Shown here: piece after piece, positions 10,357 to 21,485 of the stretch
Numbering within the stretch: position 1 is the stretch's first letter
How the letters are laid out: each line of letters starts with the position of its first letter
Assembly (NCBI GenBank): GCA_914767885.1
Contig: CAJZBQ010000064.1
Span: 310,001 to 374,000 of the forward strand
From: Blepharisma stoltei
Lineage: Eukaryota; Ciliophora; Heterotrichea; Heterotrichida; Blepharismidae
Reading direction: 5' to 3'
Length of the DNA stretch: 64,000 nt
Notes under the pieces: model-generated
Seen by the model: the letters and a program-made list of their open reading frames with translations, nothing else
Database searches by the model: none
What the model was told of the DNA's origin: nothing
Position numbers and translations under genes: made by a program

Positions 10357-12095
10357 TTATCTTGGAGGAAAAAAATTCTCAACTTTTTCAGAGCATATTC
10401 CTCCATATTTACACTCCAGCTGATTTCTCGGTACAATCTTAAGTAATTCATCCTTATAATTTTTATTTTTTAAGATCACTTTCTTCAAAAATGATTTCGT
10501 GAAAAACAAGCTCAAGGCTTTTCACAAAACCCTGATAAGTTTTGGAGTGTTTATCATGATCATTTTATCAAGTCTGCATGGATAATATAACGACATTTCA
10601 TCAATTATGTGCTTGATTTTTGACCTTGGGTAACTAAAGGCATTCATCTTGTCTAAATCAACAATCAGTAGCCAAGTTTCTACCCTTCCAGGTATAAGTA
10701 ACTTATTTTTTATATACTTTAATAAAATATGGCAAGCTTTAACCAGCGCATGCATCTCAATTTTTGAGTCCTTGATTTTCTTCATATTGATAACAATAAT
10801 TGGTCTCAGGTCTTTATCTCTACCAAAGGAATACATCATGCCTGAATTCTAATTAGTTAGTTACTAGTATTTTCTCAGATTCTTCATCAATCGAAATTTC
10901 TTTATTTTCCCATTCAATTATGGACTTTATCCTTTCTAATGTTTTTTGGAAATCTCTTCCAGTAGCATTTAAGCACTTTAAAGCTAATAAATTGGAGACA
11001 TTGAAAAAATAGAAAATTGCAAAAATAAAATGTTTTTTTGTTAAAACTAAAAAAGCAAAATATTGCATTTTTGTTGTGGTTTTTTTGCATGAGTTTTTGC
11101 AAAAAAACAATTGATTTTTGCATTTTTGCGTTTTTTGTTGCATGAGTTTTTTGCAAGTTCTCCCTAATAAATCTCCTTCAAATATAGAATTTGGGATCTT
11201 GTCCTCATCATTAGACAGACCCAAAAAATACTTAAATCTTGATAAAACTCTTTCTTCTTCTGGGTCAAGCTTGACACCGCTGTAAATTTTTCTAACCCCG
11301 TCTTTCATTATTTGTTCTGGGTCCATAACTTGCACTTTTTTATGCGCGGCTGATATAAACATTTTTTGAGAATTTCTGCGAGTTTCTCGAGGAGAAGCTA
11401 TGGAGCGGCTTCTTCTTTTGCCATTTGGATCATTGATTTCGAAAGAATAGCTAAATTAAGAATACCTCATAGATCTATTTAAAAGAGAATTCTCGTCTTC
11501 GCTTTCATCATCTCCTCAGATAATATTTGTTGCTGCTTGTATTAAGGTGCAGTTAAATGTATTTGTATTTTTATCATAAATTTTAGGTTTATTTACAGAA
11601 ACTGTTTGTGTTCTGTTAGCATTTTCTTCTTTTGAGGAATAAAATATAATTAAACAATTATGCTGGCCATAAGTGGACTCTTAGGAAATCTTGGCTACAA
11701 AATGTCGCTATTTCGGATTTCTGACCTGAAATGTCCAAGTGATCAACTCTCTGGTGCAGAGCCACTGCCTGCAGAGTGCCCCGATAGTCCCCCGATGAGG
11801 AAAGGCCATGCAGTATGCAAAGGGCAGTGACTGGGAAAATCTTCTCTGGAGAAATAAAGCTTTCCTCTTCAGCAATGCATCTCCAAACCCGAAGGCCTAT
11901 TTCAAAAAGGGACAAGTCACCATTTTATCTCTCTTTTTAGGAATAAAGGAATTCTTCTTCAAATGGGGATGAGGTTACCTTTGGGATTTGCTTTTTTTGA
12001 TTGCTTTTTTGCTTAGAGGGACGGGCTATTGGAGTATATTTATTTTCTTCTTTGTCGTGAATAGGGAATATATCTTCATAGCTCTGAACGTCCAT
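10357..12095 (-). CDS. CRAL-TRIO (Sec14-like) lipid-binding protein
   Basis: After two inserts (10984-11163 and 11635-11938) and two mini-introns are removed, 1224 nt encode 407 residues. The N-terminal 150 are low-complexity and charged. Then comes a CRAL-TRIO N-domain (DPEEERVLSRFKYFLG, then EGDLLALKCLNATGRDFQ), followed by the lipid-binding domain (MYSFGRDKDLRPIIVINM; ETWLLIVDLDKMNAFSYP; LYYPCRLDKMIMINTPKL; the final VPRNQLECKYGG). This family binds and exchanges phosphoinositides or other hydrophobic ligands; the ligand here cannot be told. Both insert junctions rebuild the expected domain continuity (DLLALKC; FLYSSKEEN). It lies between two divergent paralogues of an unrelated family. 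Confidence 0.85.
10849..10864 (-). other. 16-nt intron in the CRAL-TRIO gene
   Basis: Minus strand GTAACTAACTAATTAG carries stops and shifts the frame. Removal joins SEKIL to NSGMMYSFGRD, linking the two CRAL-TRIO subdomains. Confidence 0.85.
10984..11163. mobile_element. 180 bp insert with 9 bp duplication and GGAGA ends (CRAL-TRIO gene)
   Basis: CTAATAAAT occurs at 10984-10992 and 11164-11172. Removing one unit converts GDLLGRT...NLLALKC into GDLLALKC, as the domain needs. Just inside the duplications are imperfect inverted ends (TGGAGACATTGAAAAAATAG versus GGGAGAACTTGCAAAAAACT). The interior has repeated TTGCATTTTTG-like words. An 8-9 bp duplication with inverted ends suggests a small Merlin-like or similar MITE. 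Confidence 0.75.
11451..11465 (-). other. 15-nt intron in the CRAL-TRIO gene
   Basis: Minus strand GTATTCTTAATTTAG. Removal joins NRSM to SYSFEIND and eliminates an in-frame TAA. Confidence 0.85.
11635..11938 (-). mobile_element. Retroposon-like 304 bp insert in the CRAL-TRIO gene
   Basis: AGGAATAAA occurs at 11635-11643 and 11939-11947; with one mismatch the duplication extends to about 16 bp. Excision joins EFLYS to SKEENAN in frame. On the minus strand the element begins near TAAAATGGTGACTTG and shares TTTTTGAAATAG, GGCACTCTGCA and TTCAGGTC with the insert in the ketosynthase gene, in the same order. It ends in an AT tail. Confidence 0.8.
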
Positions 12096-12931
12096 AAAAT
12101 TCTTTATGGTTGAATAATTTACACAGAATTGTAAAGGAGCCAGGATGATATTTAATAAAAATATTAATAAAATAAGTCACAGGAGGGAAGCATGCTAGAG
12201 TTAATAACAATCAACTGTTTCGTTGAGACTTCCACTCATTTATATTCGATAAAATAGAATGATGGTAAAATTCTATATAAAAAAAATTAAATCTTATTTT
12301 AGGCTCCTGATGATCCTATTTGTTATATTAAATTAGCTTTCTTTTCATCATTTGTCGATTTTATTTTAAAATTGTAATAAAAAAAATCAGTGTGGAAACT
12401 ATAAAAACACTATTGATATTGAAATAATTCAGGCCAAGCTACAATAATAATTAAAAAAAACCAAATAGAAAAATTAAACTTTAAGCATGCTATTGAGGTA
12501 AATCAGAATAGATATGCCAAAAATCAGCCTTCATATCTAAAAATAGGCATTTTGCTAAAAAATTTTAACCATAACTGCTTCTGCTTATTAATTAATAATT
12601 GTTTAATTAAAGTCAAAAAGACGAAATTTAAAAACGATTTCATGTAAATTAGTTTAATGATATATTAAGAATAAGCCTCTCAATATTCCTTTTATAATTA
12701 GCTCAATTAATAATGCATAGATATACCAATATTTCATAATATTAGGACTCTTGAGAGTCGCTACAAGAAATTTTAATTTACAATAAAGTGAATTATATAA
12801 ACAGCTCAAAATTTTATACAAATATATTGAGTTATTATGATTAGGCTTTTAAGCAATCTTTAAAAACTTTGCACTGCTTAAGCAAAATATAATTTGATTA
12901 AAAGTTCTTTTAATATAAAGTGCATAAATAA
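12096..12931. other. Divergent intergenic region, AT-rich
   Basis: About 840 bp between the start codons of the CRAL-TRIO gene and paralogue B, which are transcribed away from each other. It must contain both promoters. I see no conserved motif, mobile element or RNA gene in it. Confidence 0.5.
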
Positions 12932-14400
12932 ATGGAACCCGATATATCCAAGATTATTCCATGCGCATCTTCAATTTGGTCATATTATACTTTATTTACT
13001 CTAAATAGTGTCTCTCCTCTTACTCTCATCGTCCCTGAAACAATCATAGTTGGTTTTGGATTTTCTTCTATAACATATATGCATAATCGTAGTGATGGAT
13101 CGTTATGTTTTGAAGAAATATCGAATGAAGCAACGATTAAACGGATCATAAAGAACTGAGACCAACCAAAGAGCAACGGTCAAGCTTTTGCAATAGTAAA
13201 ATATCTAGAAAATACAGTTGCCAAAATATTACCTTTAACTCCAGACCTGTCTTCCCTTGATGAACCAATTTTTTTACAAAATAGAAATAAAATAATTCAA
13301 GAAAATATTCATTTCCGAAATAGTTCAGAAAACCAAAAAATTAAAGTTAAATGAAAACGAAAACAACACTCCTTTGAATTTAAGATTAATAGTCCATTAA
13401 ATGATTTTTTAGCTGAGAGAGCACCTAATTCCTACTCACAAAGAACTTTAGCTACAACAAGAAGATCATCTTCGAGCTCAAGTATTGCATTAAGAAATGA
13501 TTGAATAAGAAAATCATATAAAGATTATCTAAAAAATTTGTCATCATATATCATAAGCAATCTTTACACGCTCATGAAAAAGTATTATAAAGAAAAGCTA
13601 ACTCCCTCCGCCTCCATGAGCGAACAAATCATTAGAAAAGTCCATATTTTTTGCCAAAAACCGACCCTCCGTGAGCGAACAAAAATTTTTTTAATGGAAA
13701 AATTTGATATATAGGCGATAATTAGTATAATGAAATCTCTAGCTAATTCTGTTTAATTTTAAACAAACCGCGTTTTAAAACATAAGTTTTTCAAATTAAA
13801 TTAATATTTGCTTTCCAATTTTGCGAAGTGGGATTTTTTTAAATTTCGAAAAAAAAAAAATTCTATAAAATTATATATATAAATTTTTTTAAAAAATTAA
13901 CCCCCTCCGTGAACGAACAAGATTTTTTGTTCGCTCACGAAGGGCGGGGAGTAAGCATGATAGAAATTAATTATGAACAAGGAAGCAATGGAGATTGATT
14001 TTTTGTGGATTTTGGAAAAAAATCACATAAAAGATTGAAAGGAAAAATAAAATTAATAGATCCTCTATATAATACTCCATGCTTGTTTGTTGAGAAAAAA
14101 ATTGTAATAAAAGAAGTTGAATCCAGACCACTTCTTGATGAATTGAAAAAATTGGAAGAAAAGATGAAAGAAATTATCAAAAAAAGGATTGATGAAGACA
14201 CAAATAAGGCATCGTGCTATTCAGGATTTATAATGAATTTGAAAAGAAGAAACTCAGCAGATCAAAAAGCTGAAAATGAAAAGTTAGGCTATAAAAATCG
14301 TTTGCGTTTTCCTACTAATGTTGACAGAGAGCTAACACGAGTTGCAAATTTATTGGATAAATATAGAGATAATACAAAGAGTAGAAAATCAAGTGTTTAG
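12932..14400 (+). CDS. Unknown-family protein, paralogue B
   Basis: Paralogue of the gene at 7183-8977. Removing the MITE 13599-13951 leaves 1116 nt, 371 residues. Conserved with its partner: IIVPETIIVGF-type N-terminal strand, YMHNRSDGSLCFEE, FLQNRNKIIQ, the helix KSYKDYLKNLSSYI, PLYNTPC, a Lys/Glu coiled coil (LDELKKLEEKMKEIIKK) and RVANLLDKY at the C-terminus. TGA codes Trp at several places (KNWDQ, RNDWIRK, GDWFFVD). The Ser-rich stretch RRSSSSSSIA is not in the partner. No recognised domain or active site; function unknown. Confidence 0.75.
13599..13951 (+). mobile_element. MITE family A, copy 2 (in paralogue B)
   Basis: TA at 13599-13600 and 13952-13953. Excision to a single TA gives KEKLSMIEIN in frame. 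The left side shows two direct copies of the terminal motif, CTCCATGAGCGAACAAA and CTCCGTGAGCGAACAAAA, about 60 bp apart. The right end is the inverse. Confidence 0.9.
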
Positions 14401-14625
14401 ATTGTTTTCGAAGATTATTTATTTTTTAATTAATAAATTTAAAACTTAATTTATGTTTAGTTGAAAATTTAATATCTCATTTTTCTGTTAAAATCAAAAG
14501 TAAATGCATTTAAAATGTAACATCATCATTTTTAAATTATAAATTAATCTATCAACATACTTAATTTACATTGAATAACATTATTTATCTTCACTTGAAT
14601 ATGAAGCTACTCATTAATTAGGTGA

Positions 14626-15637
14626 TTAACTTAACGGGTGTTTAAACTGAACAATAATTGCAGTCATATTATCGCAGCCTAGCCCTGCATTCGCCCCCAC
14701 ACTTGGTGCAAGGCATCTATCAAGCATTTCTTCAATGATTTGCTGCAAAGGTTTAGTATTGATTCTTTCTCTAACGAAGCTCACACACTGCTGTGACGTA
14801 AGCATATCCCACACCCCATCGCATGCAAGGACCATAAATTCATCATTAGGAGTAAGGGTTTCTCTTCTAATATCTGGGTAAGCACTTATAATTTGATCTT
14901 TTGGTGGAATAGACCGATTTTGCTTATATTCTAAATCCCCGATGCATCTGCTTAGGTTTAAATTTCCCATAACTCTCCCATCTTCCACGTTCCCACCTGC
15001 TCTGTAAATTCTGTTTTTTTCTTCAGGCATGTCTGGCTTATGATCAATAGAGAGTTCTACTGCTTGTCCATTTCTGCACAGCACACATCTAGAGTCTCCT
15101 GCATTTGCTACGTATAGTTCATTCCCTTTAATTAATGCAGTCACTGCTGTACATCCAGCTTGGATTATCATATCATTAGCATTAACTGGGGTGCTATCAG
15201 GTATACTATGATAATAATTTTTCATTGATATTTTCTATAATTGTATATAAACTTATATTGAGCTAATTTAATTAAGCAAGATATAAATCTTTTGAAATCC
15301 TCACAAGTTCTTTCATGCCATCTTGGGTGACTTGCAGCTCATCTAATCGCAAATAAGTCTCTTGTAGTGCAAGATCAATACGACCTTGGCGATAATTAGC
15401 ATTTTGAAGCAGCTCCTGGCTCAAATGCCGAGTTACGAATTGAGCAACTTCATGTCCACCGTGCCCATCATATACTCCAAACAGCTCAGATGAGGCATCG
15501 AAGTTAATATTTGTGATTTTCGCATCCTCCATTGTCATGCGCCAGCCTTGCATGTCAGAAGCTGCATAGCGAACGCGAGAGTTTTCAGAAATTTGGGTGC
15601 GCTTTTCTGTGCGAGGAGCAGATAAATAAGGTCCCAT
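14626..15637 (-). CDS. PP2C-type (PPM) Ser/Thr phosphatase
   Basis: After removal of a 55 bp TA-bounded IES, 957 nt encode 318 residues, the size of a bare PPM catalytic domain. Visible motifs in order: RYAASDMQGWRMTMEDA, FGVYDGHGGHEVA (metal ligands Asp and Gly), AGCTAVTALI, ANAGDSRCVLCRNG, LSIDHKP, RVMGNLNLSRCIGD, LACDGVWDMLTSQ and GCDNMTAIIV. All metal-binding aspartates of the family appear intact, so it should be active. MGPYLSAP near the N-terminus resembles the MG-x-YLS start of membrane-associated PP2Cs, possibly N-myristoylated (inference). Confidence 0.92.
15229..15283. other. 55 bp TA-bounded IES in the PP2C gene
   Basis: TA at 15229-15230 and 15284-15285. Removal joins RISKDL to SMKNYYHS in frame and deletes two stop codons. 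It has no GT...AG ends, so it is not an intron. It is AT-rich with no other feature. Confidence 0.8.
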
Positions 15638-15878
15638 TTATATAAATTTGGCAAAATAAAATGACTGAAGTGCAAGGATAGAAAAAGCCACAGAGCCAAA
15701 TAAGACATGTAAATAGCACAAAGAATTTTCACTCAATCCCATTTGTTACACCTATATTGGATAGGCATAGATTATATACCGTTGCAGAAACCTTAAGAAA
15801 TTCAATAAACATTAGTTCACCAATTTCTTATTTGACAAAAGTTAATTTGAAATTATTTGAATGATTAAAAATTGTTCC

Positions 15879-18292
15879 TTACATTACGATTATTTTGTTC
15901 CTTTCAAGACCTCCTTCGATCAAAAGCCCCTTAATGAAATCATTATATCCTGAAGGTCCACAGATCCAGGCGTTACTTGCTTTCATTCCTGCATATTTCT
16001 TAACCAAATCAGGGAAACTCATTTCTTTTGCTTGCTTATCAATCACAGGGATGAACTTGAACTTGTCTTCTCCCAAAGCTCTTGAGGTAGCCTCCAGTAT
16101 ATCAAAGCAGAAGGAGTCTTCCTTTGTTCTGAATGACGCAAATAATGTAAAGCTCATAGGCAGAGGCTGGTCTTTTGTGGACCACAAAAGATAAGCAACA
16201 TCCAAAAATGGAATTAATCCAGTGCCACCTGCGAAGCCTAAATAATTTCCAGAATAAGCATTAAGCATTAGGCCAGGGCCCAAAGGTCCTTTTAATTGAA
16301 GCTCGCCACTATCTCCTTGATTATGCATATGCTGAGTCATTTTCCCTTTTGCGTAAACTCTATATATAAGTTGAATGCTTCCTTTTTTGCATTCTGGGAA
16401 TTTAGAAGAAAGGTTTAGCTCAGATGCCCAACTGTGTAGGTCTGCAAAAAATGCACTATAATACCTTGAAGTTAAGGTCCCACCAATTTTTGCGGTTACT
16501 TTAAAATGCTTTCCAATCCAAAACGGCTCCTTAATGTTCTGGCTCATTTGAAAATGAGGTGAGGAAAGAGAAATTATCTTTGTGCTAGGATTTAGCTCTT
16601 GCTGGAAATTGATTTTCCAGTTCATGTGGTTATTGTCTCCAGAAGAATCTGTTGCATCTAAATATCCCTCAGGATATGGAACTCTTGCTATTGCTAACTT
16701 TTTGGTATAGTCAAGTGCAGGTCTTGAATGAGCGTATGGGAGTAGGTCTCCGTTTGTGCTTGAGCATCCGACTAGCTCTCCCAACTGTCAGTAAGCAAAA
16801 TTATTTGTTTACAGAATTTATATTAATTGTTTGAAGTTTAAAATAATCCCATATGGCAAATATTTGAAATTAAATTTTATATATTTAGATCCAAGCTGAT
16901 AATTAATCGAGATTTATTTTATTATAATTATTATCACTTATATCTTAAAAAATTTTTTAATCATTCACAGAGGAGGATTTTTCCAATGTTTTGCTAGCTT
17001 ATGAGGGAGAATAAGTACTTTCCTGCATCTTCTCCAATTGCATCTTCAAGCATAAAGCCACCTCCTGGATGTGAAGTAATAAAATGCTTCACATTCATCA
17101 CCAACTCATCGTAAAACATAATTTTGGCATTTTTTTCGACGATCATATCCATAGCTTCTTTATGGGTCATAGCAGGAAGTGTTCTTCTGCATAACAAGCC
17201 AGCCCACCAATAAGAAATTTGGTGCCTAACTTCGAAAAGAGCCCATATCCCTAATACAATCCCTAATCCAGCATGGTAAAGAGAGGCGCTTGAAAAGATA
17301 TCCCAACCATATGAATTATTCAAAAGTCCTCCAATTACCATGCTATATCCAGTAACTTTATGGATTCTTCGGATTTGAGAAATCAATCCAAAGTGAGAAG
17401 ACTTAGATTGAAGAAATCCACAAATCAAGCCCATAACTCCTTGCCCAACAACTAGGAAGGTTAAGCAAAGCCCTAGTCTTGAGTGATGCCTTGGTTTGCT
17501 AGTTCCTTGGATATATGGTGTCTCATGTGCATGATAAGTCAGTGAAACACTTATAATTGTAGCTGCAACTGCGACTCCCAGTAAAATTAGGTGACAGAAA
17601 TACCAACACCTCCAGTGTTTGCAGTATCTAGCAATAGCAATGCCAATAGGTGCTAGAATCAGCCAGCAAACTGTCATAACAAGACCATGCATGCCAAATC
17701 CTTCATGGTCACTGTCCTCTGTAGAAAAACTTGCATCTTCTTTTCTTGTAGTAAATTTAATTGTTCCCTGAGAATAGTCGCTATGTTCTTTAAACCCTGC
17801 ATTTGCATTATTAGAATCTCTGAGGTAAGCCCAGTTAATCTTCATTTTTCTTCCTGGTATGATAACTGTATCCCAGATATCTCCTGTATCTAAAAGTCTT
17901 TTGAAAATGACGTTGATAAATCCTGAGCTTCCTGTTGTATTGCTAGGATAATAGTATCCGTATTGTTCGATAATACTATACTCGCCATTCCAATACTCAG
18001 AATCTGCCTTTGGGGTGTCATGGTTTTCAGACCATAAGTCTAGCATTGAGGCTTTAATAGTAGATGAGCCGCCTCCAACAGCTACATACATATCGCTCAG
18101 ATACATTGTGTTTGATAAGCCAATGCCACACCAACTTGCTTCACACTAAATAATGCTTACGAGGAACTGGAATGTTATGTACTCCCCACTTATTTCCCAG
18201 CCTAGGGTCATATATTTGTCCAAAGCCTGATATATGAACCCGGTAATGGGACTTGAGAAAAACCATAGTAATGCTAATAGTGATTGCTTCAT
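15879..18292 (-). CDS. DOMON-cytochrome b561-cytochrome b5-reductase fusion, copy 1
   Basis: After removing a 239 bp IES and a 15-nt intron, 2160 nt encode 719 residues. Order: signal peptide (MKQSLLALLWFF); DOMON domain with WCGIGLSNT; cytochrome b561 core of about five membrane helices with paired histidines (GMHGLVMTVCWLILAP, HLILLG, HHSRLGL, RRIHKVTGY); cytochrome b5 with the heme-ligand motif HPGGGFM and PYAHS; then a cytochrome-b5-reductase module with RYYSAFF (FAD), GPLGPGL, GGTGLIPF and CGPSGYN (NAD(P)H). It looks like a complete trans-membrane electron-transfer chain in one chain: cytosolic NAD(P)H to FAD to b5 to b561 to an outward-facing DOMON. Substrate unknown; ferric reduction or ascorbate recycling are possible. 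The second copy lies divergently 3.2 kb away. Confidence 0.88.
16773..17011. other. 239 bp TA-bounded IES in fusion gene copy 1
   Basis: TA at 16773-16774 and 17012-17013. Removal gives GKYLVGCSS, matching GKYMIGCSS in the second copy, which has no insert here. Ends are weakly inverted (TAGCTCTCCC and the inverse of GGGAGAATA). Confidence 0.88.
18146..18160 (-). other. 15-nt intron in fusion gene copy 1
   Basis: Minus strand GTAAGCATTATTTAG. It lies at the same position as the intron in copy 2 (just before the CxAxWC motif), so it predates the duplication. Confidence 0.9.
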
Positions 18293-21200
18293 TTATAAGA
18301 ATGTAACGCGTTTTGCAAAAAAATGCTTTAACGCATGGATCACTGGTGGGATAAAATGGCAATTCTTAGTGATCTCAGGAATGAAATCTTTCCAATTATA
18401 TTTTAACTTTTAATTCTCAAAGCAGAAGTAAGGTTAAATGTGACCAGAGCCAGCTTGAACTGATTTTTGTGAAAAATGAAAAATTTTGACTAATTTGAGC
18501 TAATTCAATAAGAAATGCTAAAGAAAGTCTTTTTTTGGTATAATTGATACTTTTAAGTGGTTTAGTTAATTAGTTAAAGCTAAAACAAATCATGATTGAT
18601 TATTTCATGCTTATTTAGATGTCATGAAGCTTAATCCCGAAACAATCATAATTAGCTTTTTTTAGATCTTCTTGAATCGCAGGAGCGGTTGAGTTTTTCT
18701 TCCTAGGAAAAAGGAAGCAGCAGTCTCTCCGGTTAAAGGACTCCTAAAGGGTGATACAGGCGAAGGGTGATAACCAAGGCGGAGTAACTAGGCAGTCTAA
18801 AGGATAAGTTGGAAATGGTGGCTCCTCGTAACGTTTTAAACACAAAAGGGAAATACCACTATTGAGAAATCAGGGGATTCGCATGGTCTTGGAGTATCAG
18901 AGGTGGAAGCCATGCAAAGCTTGAAGCGAAGCTGATTGGATCAAAAGAAGATGTCATCATTTAATTCGAATACAGCGATAGAACAGAAGAAGAGTGGCTT
19001 GCAGACATGGAGAGGGGAAAAAATGTGCGGCTGAGATGCAAGTAAAAAATAATGATGATGGAAAAGTGATTGGACTAGAAAGCTTATAGAAAAGGTAAAA
19101 TAATAGATTAAGGAGATTATGATCTATTTGAGCTATAGGGTTCCAAAAGGAGTCAAATGATTAAAGGAGGGAAAGAAGCTTTGAGGATAAAGATCAAATG
19201 TAAAAGAGCAAAATGAAGGGGATATTATGAAAGGGATTGAGACAAACGCATGGAGGCAAAGATGAAGACTGAAATGAGCTAGAAAAGAGTGCATTAGGGG
19301 GAAAAATTAATGAGGAATCGTGATAAGGAAGAAGAGGAGAAATTGTGATTAAGGAGAAAACTGGAATATTAAGAAATAAAGCGCTGGAATATGTAATTCA
19401 TAAGGATTTTTTGCTGTGTAATCGCCAGAAGGGCATGATATGATATAAAAAGGCAGAACCCTTAAGCCGAACAGGCGATGGAGGAAAATCTGATAGAGTT
19501 AGGGAACGCGCCAAGCTGCTAGTGTTTCTAGTACGTCTGGGGTTTTCAAGCTGCTTCACAGAGACAAGGAGGAGCGAGCTGAGCTGCAAATGGTTTGATA
19601 TCAGTTTCGAGAGTAGTAATTAGACAAAGAAAAAAACGTCTCGCGATGCTGAGCATTTAAAGACCCCTAGAATTCAGTTAAATTAAGTTAATTGATTGAT
19701 TAAATTAGTTGATAATTAAAAATATTATTATTTTTGCATCATCTCTGGTGTTTAATTGTTTTTTAAGTCAATATTAAAGTAAGTCTAGGTGTTTACATTA
19801 CTTATCATAATAAGTAATTTATATATTATCTTCGATGGTCTCCTATTAAAGCGATTAACTTTCAAATAAATTATATTTTTGCTTTGAAAAGCAAGAAGAA
19901 TTTTTAAAAATTAGTTAATAAAACGATATAAATATCAATTTTTACTTAAACCCTCATTAAGACTTCTTAATCTATATGAGACCTCCTTGTAAATAATATC
20001 AAAGCTGTGTGCATTGTTCAATTCTTAAATATTTTGAAACCATTTTTTATTATGCAGTCAAAAGAAACACTCCTATGCCTGGAACTCAAGTCTAACTATC
20101 TATTTTATAGCAATAATTATTAAAGATATCAAAGATAAATGCTTATCAATTATAATCATATTTGCAAAGATACTGCATGTTGTGTCTCTTATCATAGTGC
20201 ATAAAATTATAATATAAAAAAAATTCAATAAAATAAAACATTATATAATTGATTAAACGATGGTTCGTTCAATCAAGGAAATATGATTTAAAAAGAGAGG
20301 CTCGGCAATTAATTTAATTTATACTCATCTAATTAGCACAAAAGCATTTTAATGCTGGAATAGTAAGCATTTGCTTTCCAAAGATTCATGATAACTTTAT
20401 TGGATATTTTTCTAGTTCTATTCTTGAGTTTCGGTAAGTATTTTTAAGATAAGGAAAGCATACTTCTTTTTTCGATCTCTTATATAAAAATTTAATTTGC
20501 ATAAGGTAAAAAAAATATTGAGATAATAGTTTTTCATTCAGTTGCGTTTATAAAAAGATGCTATTTTTTGAGAAAGAAACCTTTGTTAATACCTTTATCC
20601 AAATTACTTATAGATATCGACTTATAAATTTTAATTGCTTTTCATAATATCTAGATTTATCTGCAAGAAAGAAATTGGATAATAAAGCCTAAAATTCTTT
20701 CAAAATTTATAACATAGCTAAAAGTTTACATTTTCAATAGAGGATAGAATTTAACCACACAGCCTTTCAGCCATTTATGTCTGCTTTGATCTGTAATGAA
20801 CCCAGTAAACATTTATACCTTATCTATAATTTTCTCCAAAATCTACCAAATGCCAAGAGTTCTCACTTGACTCTCTCTTCTCTCCTAGTTTTATTCAGTC
20901 TAAATTGTTCTGATGTGAAGAATAACTCGATGCATAATTAAGATATTGCTGTTGCAAAAAGAAAATGTTTTAAAAGTCCAGAATAGAGCAGGTAATTATA
21001 CGACGAAAATAATGGGACTCATTAAAGACAAGAGCGAACTATTTGGAAACTGTTGCTAAATTTATGATAAGATTTCATGCAAGATCTACTGATATAGATT
21101 TATTCATGCTACTTATAGGAGAAACTTGATAAGCAATCATTTCAGAGGCTAATCAGAATTCAACTTAAAGAAATTGATGAAAGGTAGAGGACCTAATGAG

Positions 21201-21485
21201 CCTAATAAATATGGGGTTTTTTATTTAGGAGATGATGCAATCAATTTTACAACGAACCTAGGATTTAGCTTAGAAATTAATTATTCGATGTGTGACACTT
21301 TTAATCATTATCGGCAAAGAGTGGCCCATTAGCTTTATATGCATCATTCTGTATGTTGAAGCCTACTTTAATAAACTTCTATTCTTTTATTATTTTTACT
21401 CGCCATTACAATAATCAATAAAATACATATTTAATCAACACATAATTACTGGACGATTTATCTAATTTTTCATTCTATATTAACA
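18293..21485. other. 3.2 kb intergenic region between divergent fusion genes, with a purine-rich block
   Basis: Most is AT-rich and featureless. From about 18660 to 19640 composition changes sharply: the plus strand becomes purine-rich and GC rises, with GGTGATACAGGCGAAGGGTGA-like text and a GAAATGGTGGCTCC word reminiscent of the retroposon motif. No frame is convincingly open even with TGA as Trp. It may be a decayed germline element; I cannot name it. Confidence 0.4.

Noticed and set aside
11658-11915. Open frame inside the CRAL-TRIO insert
   Set aside because: The region is homologous to the ketosynthase insert, where the frame is not conserved; non-coding element.
15231-15285. PP2C interruption as a 55-nt spliceosomal intron
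   Set aside because: No GT...AG ends, and real introns here are 15-16 nt; TA-to-TA removal gives the correct frame.
21120-21360. Possible small gene upstream of fusion copy 2 (GDDAINFTTNLGFSLEIN-like reading)
   Set aside because: Short, frame broken by stops, no start codon and no recognisable domain.
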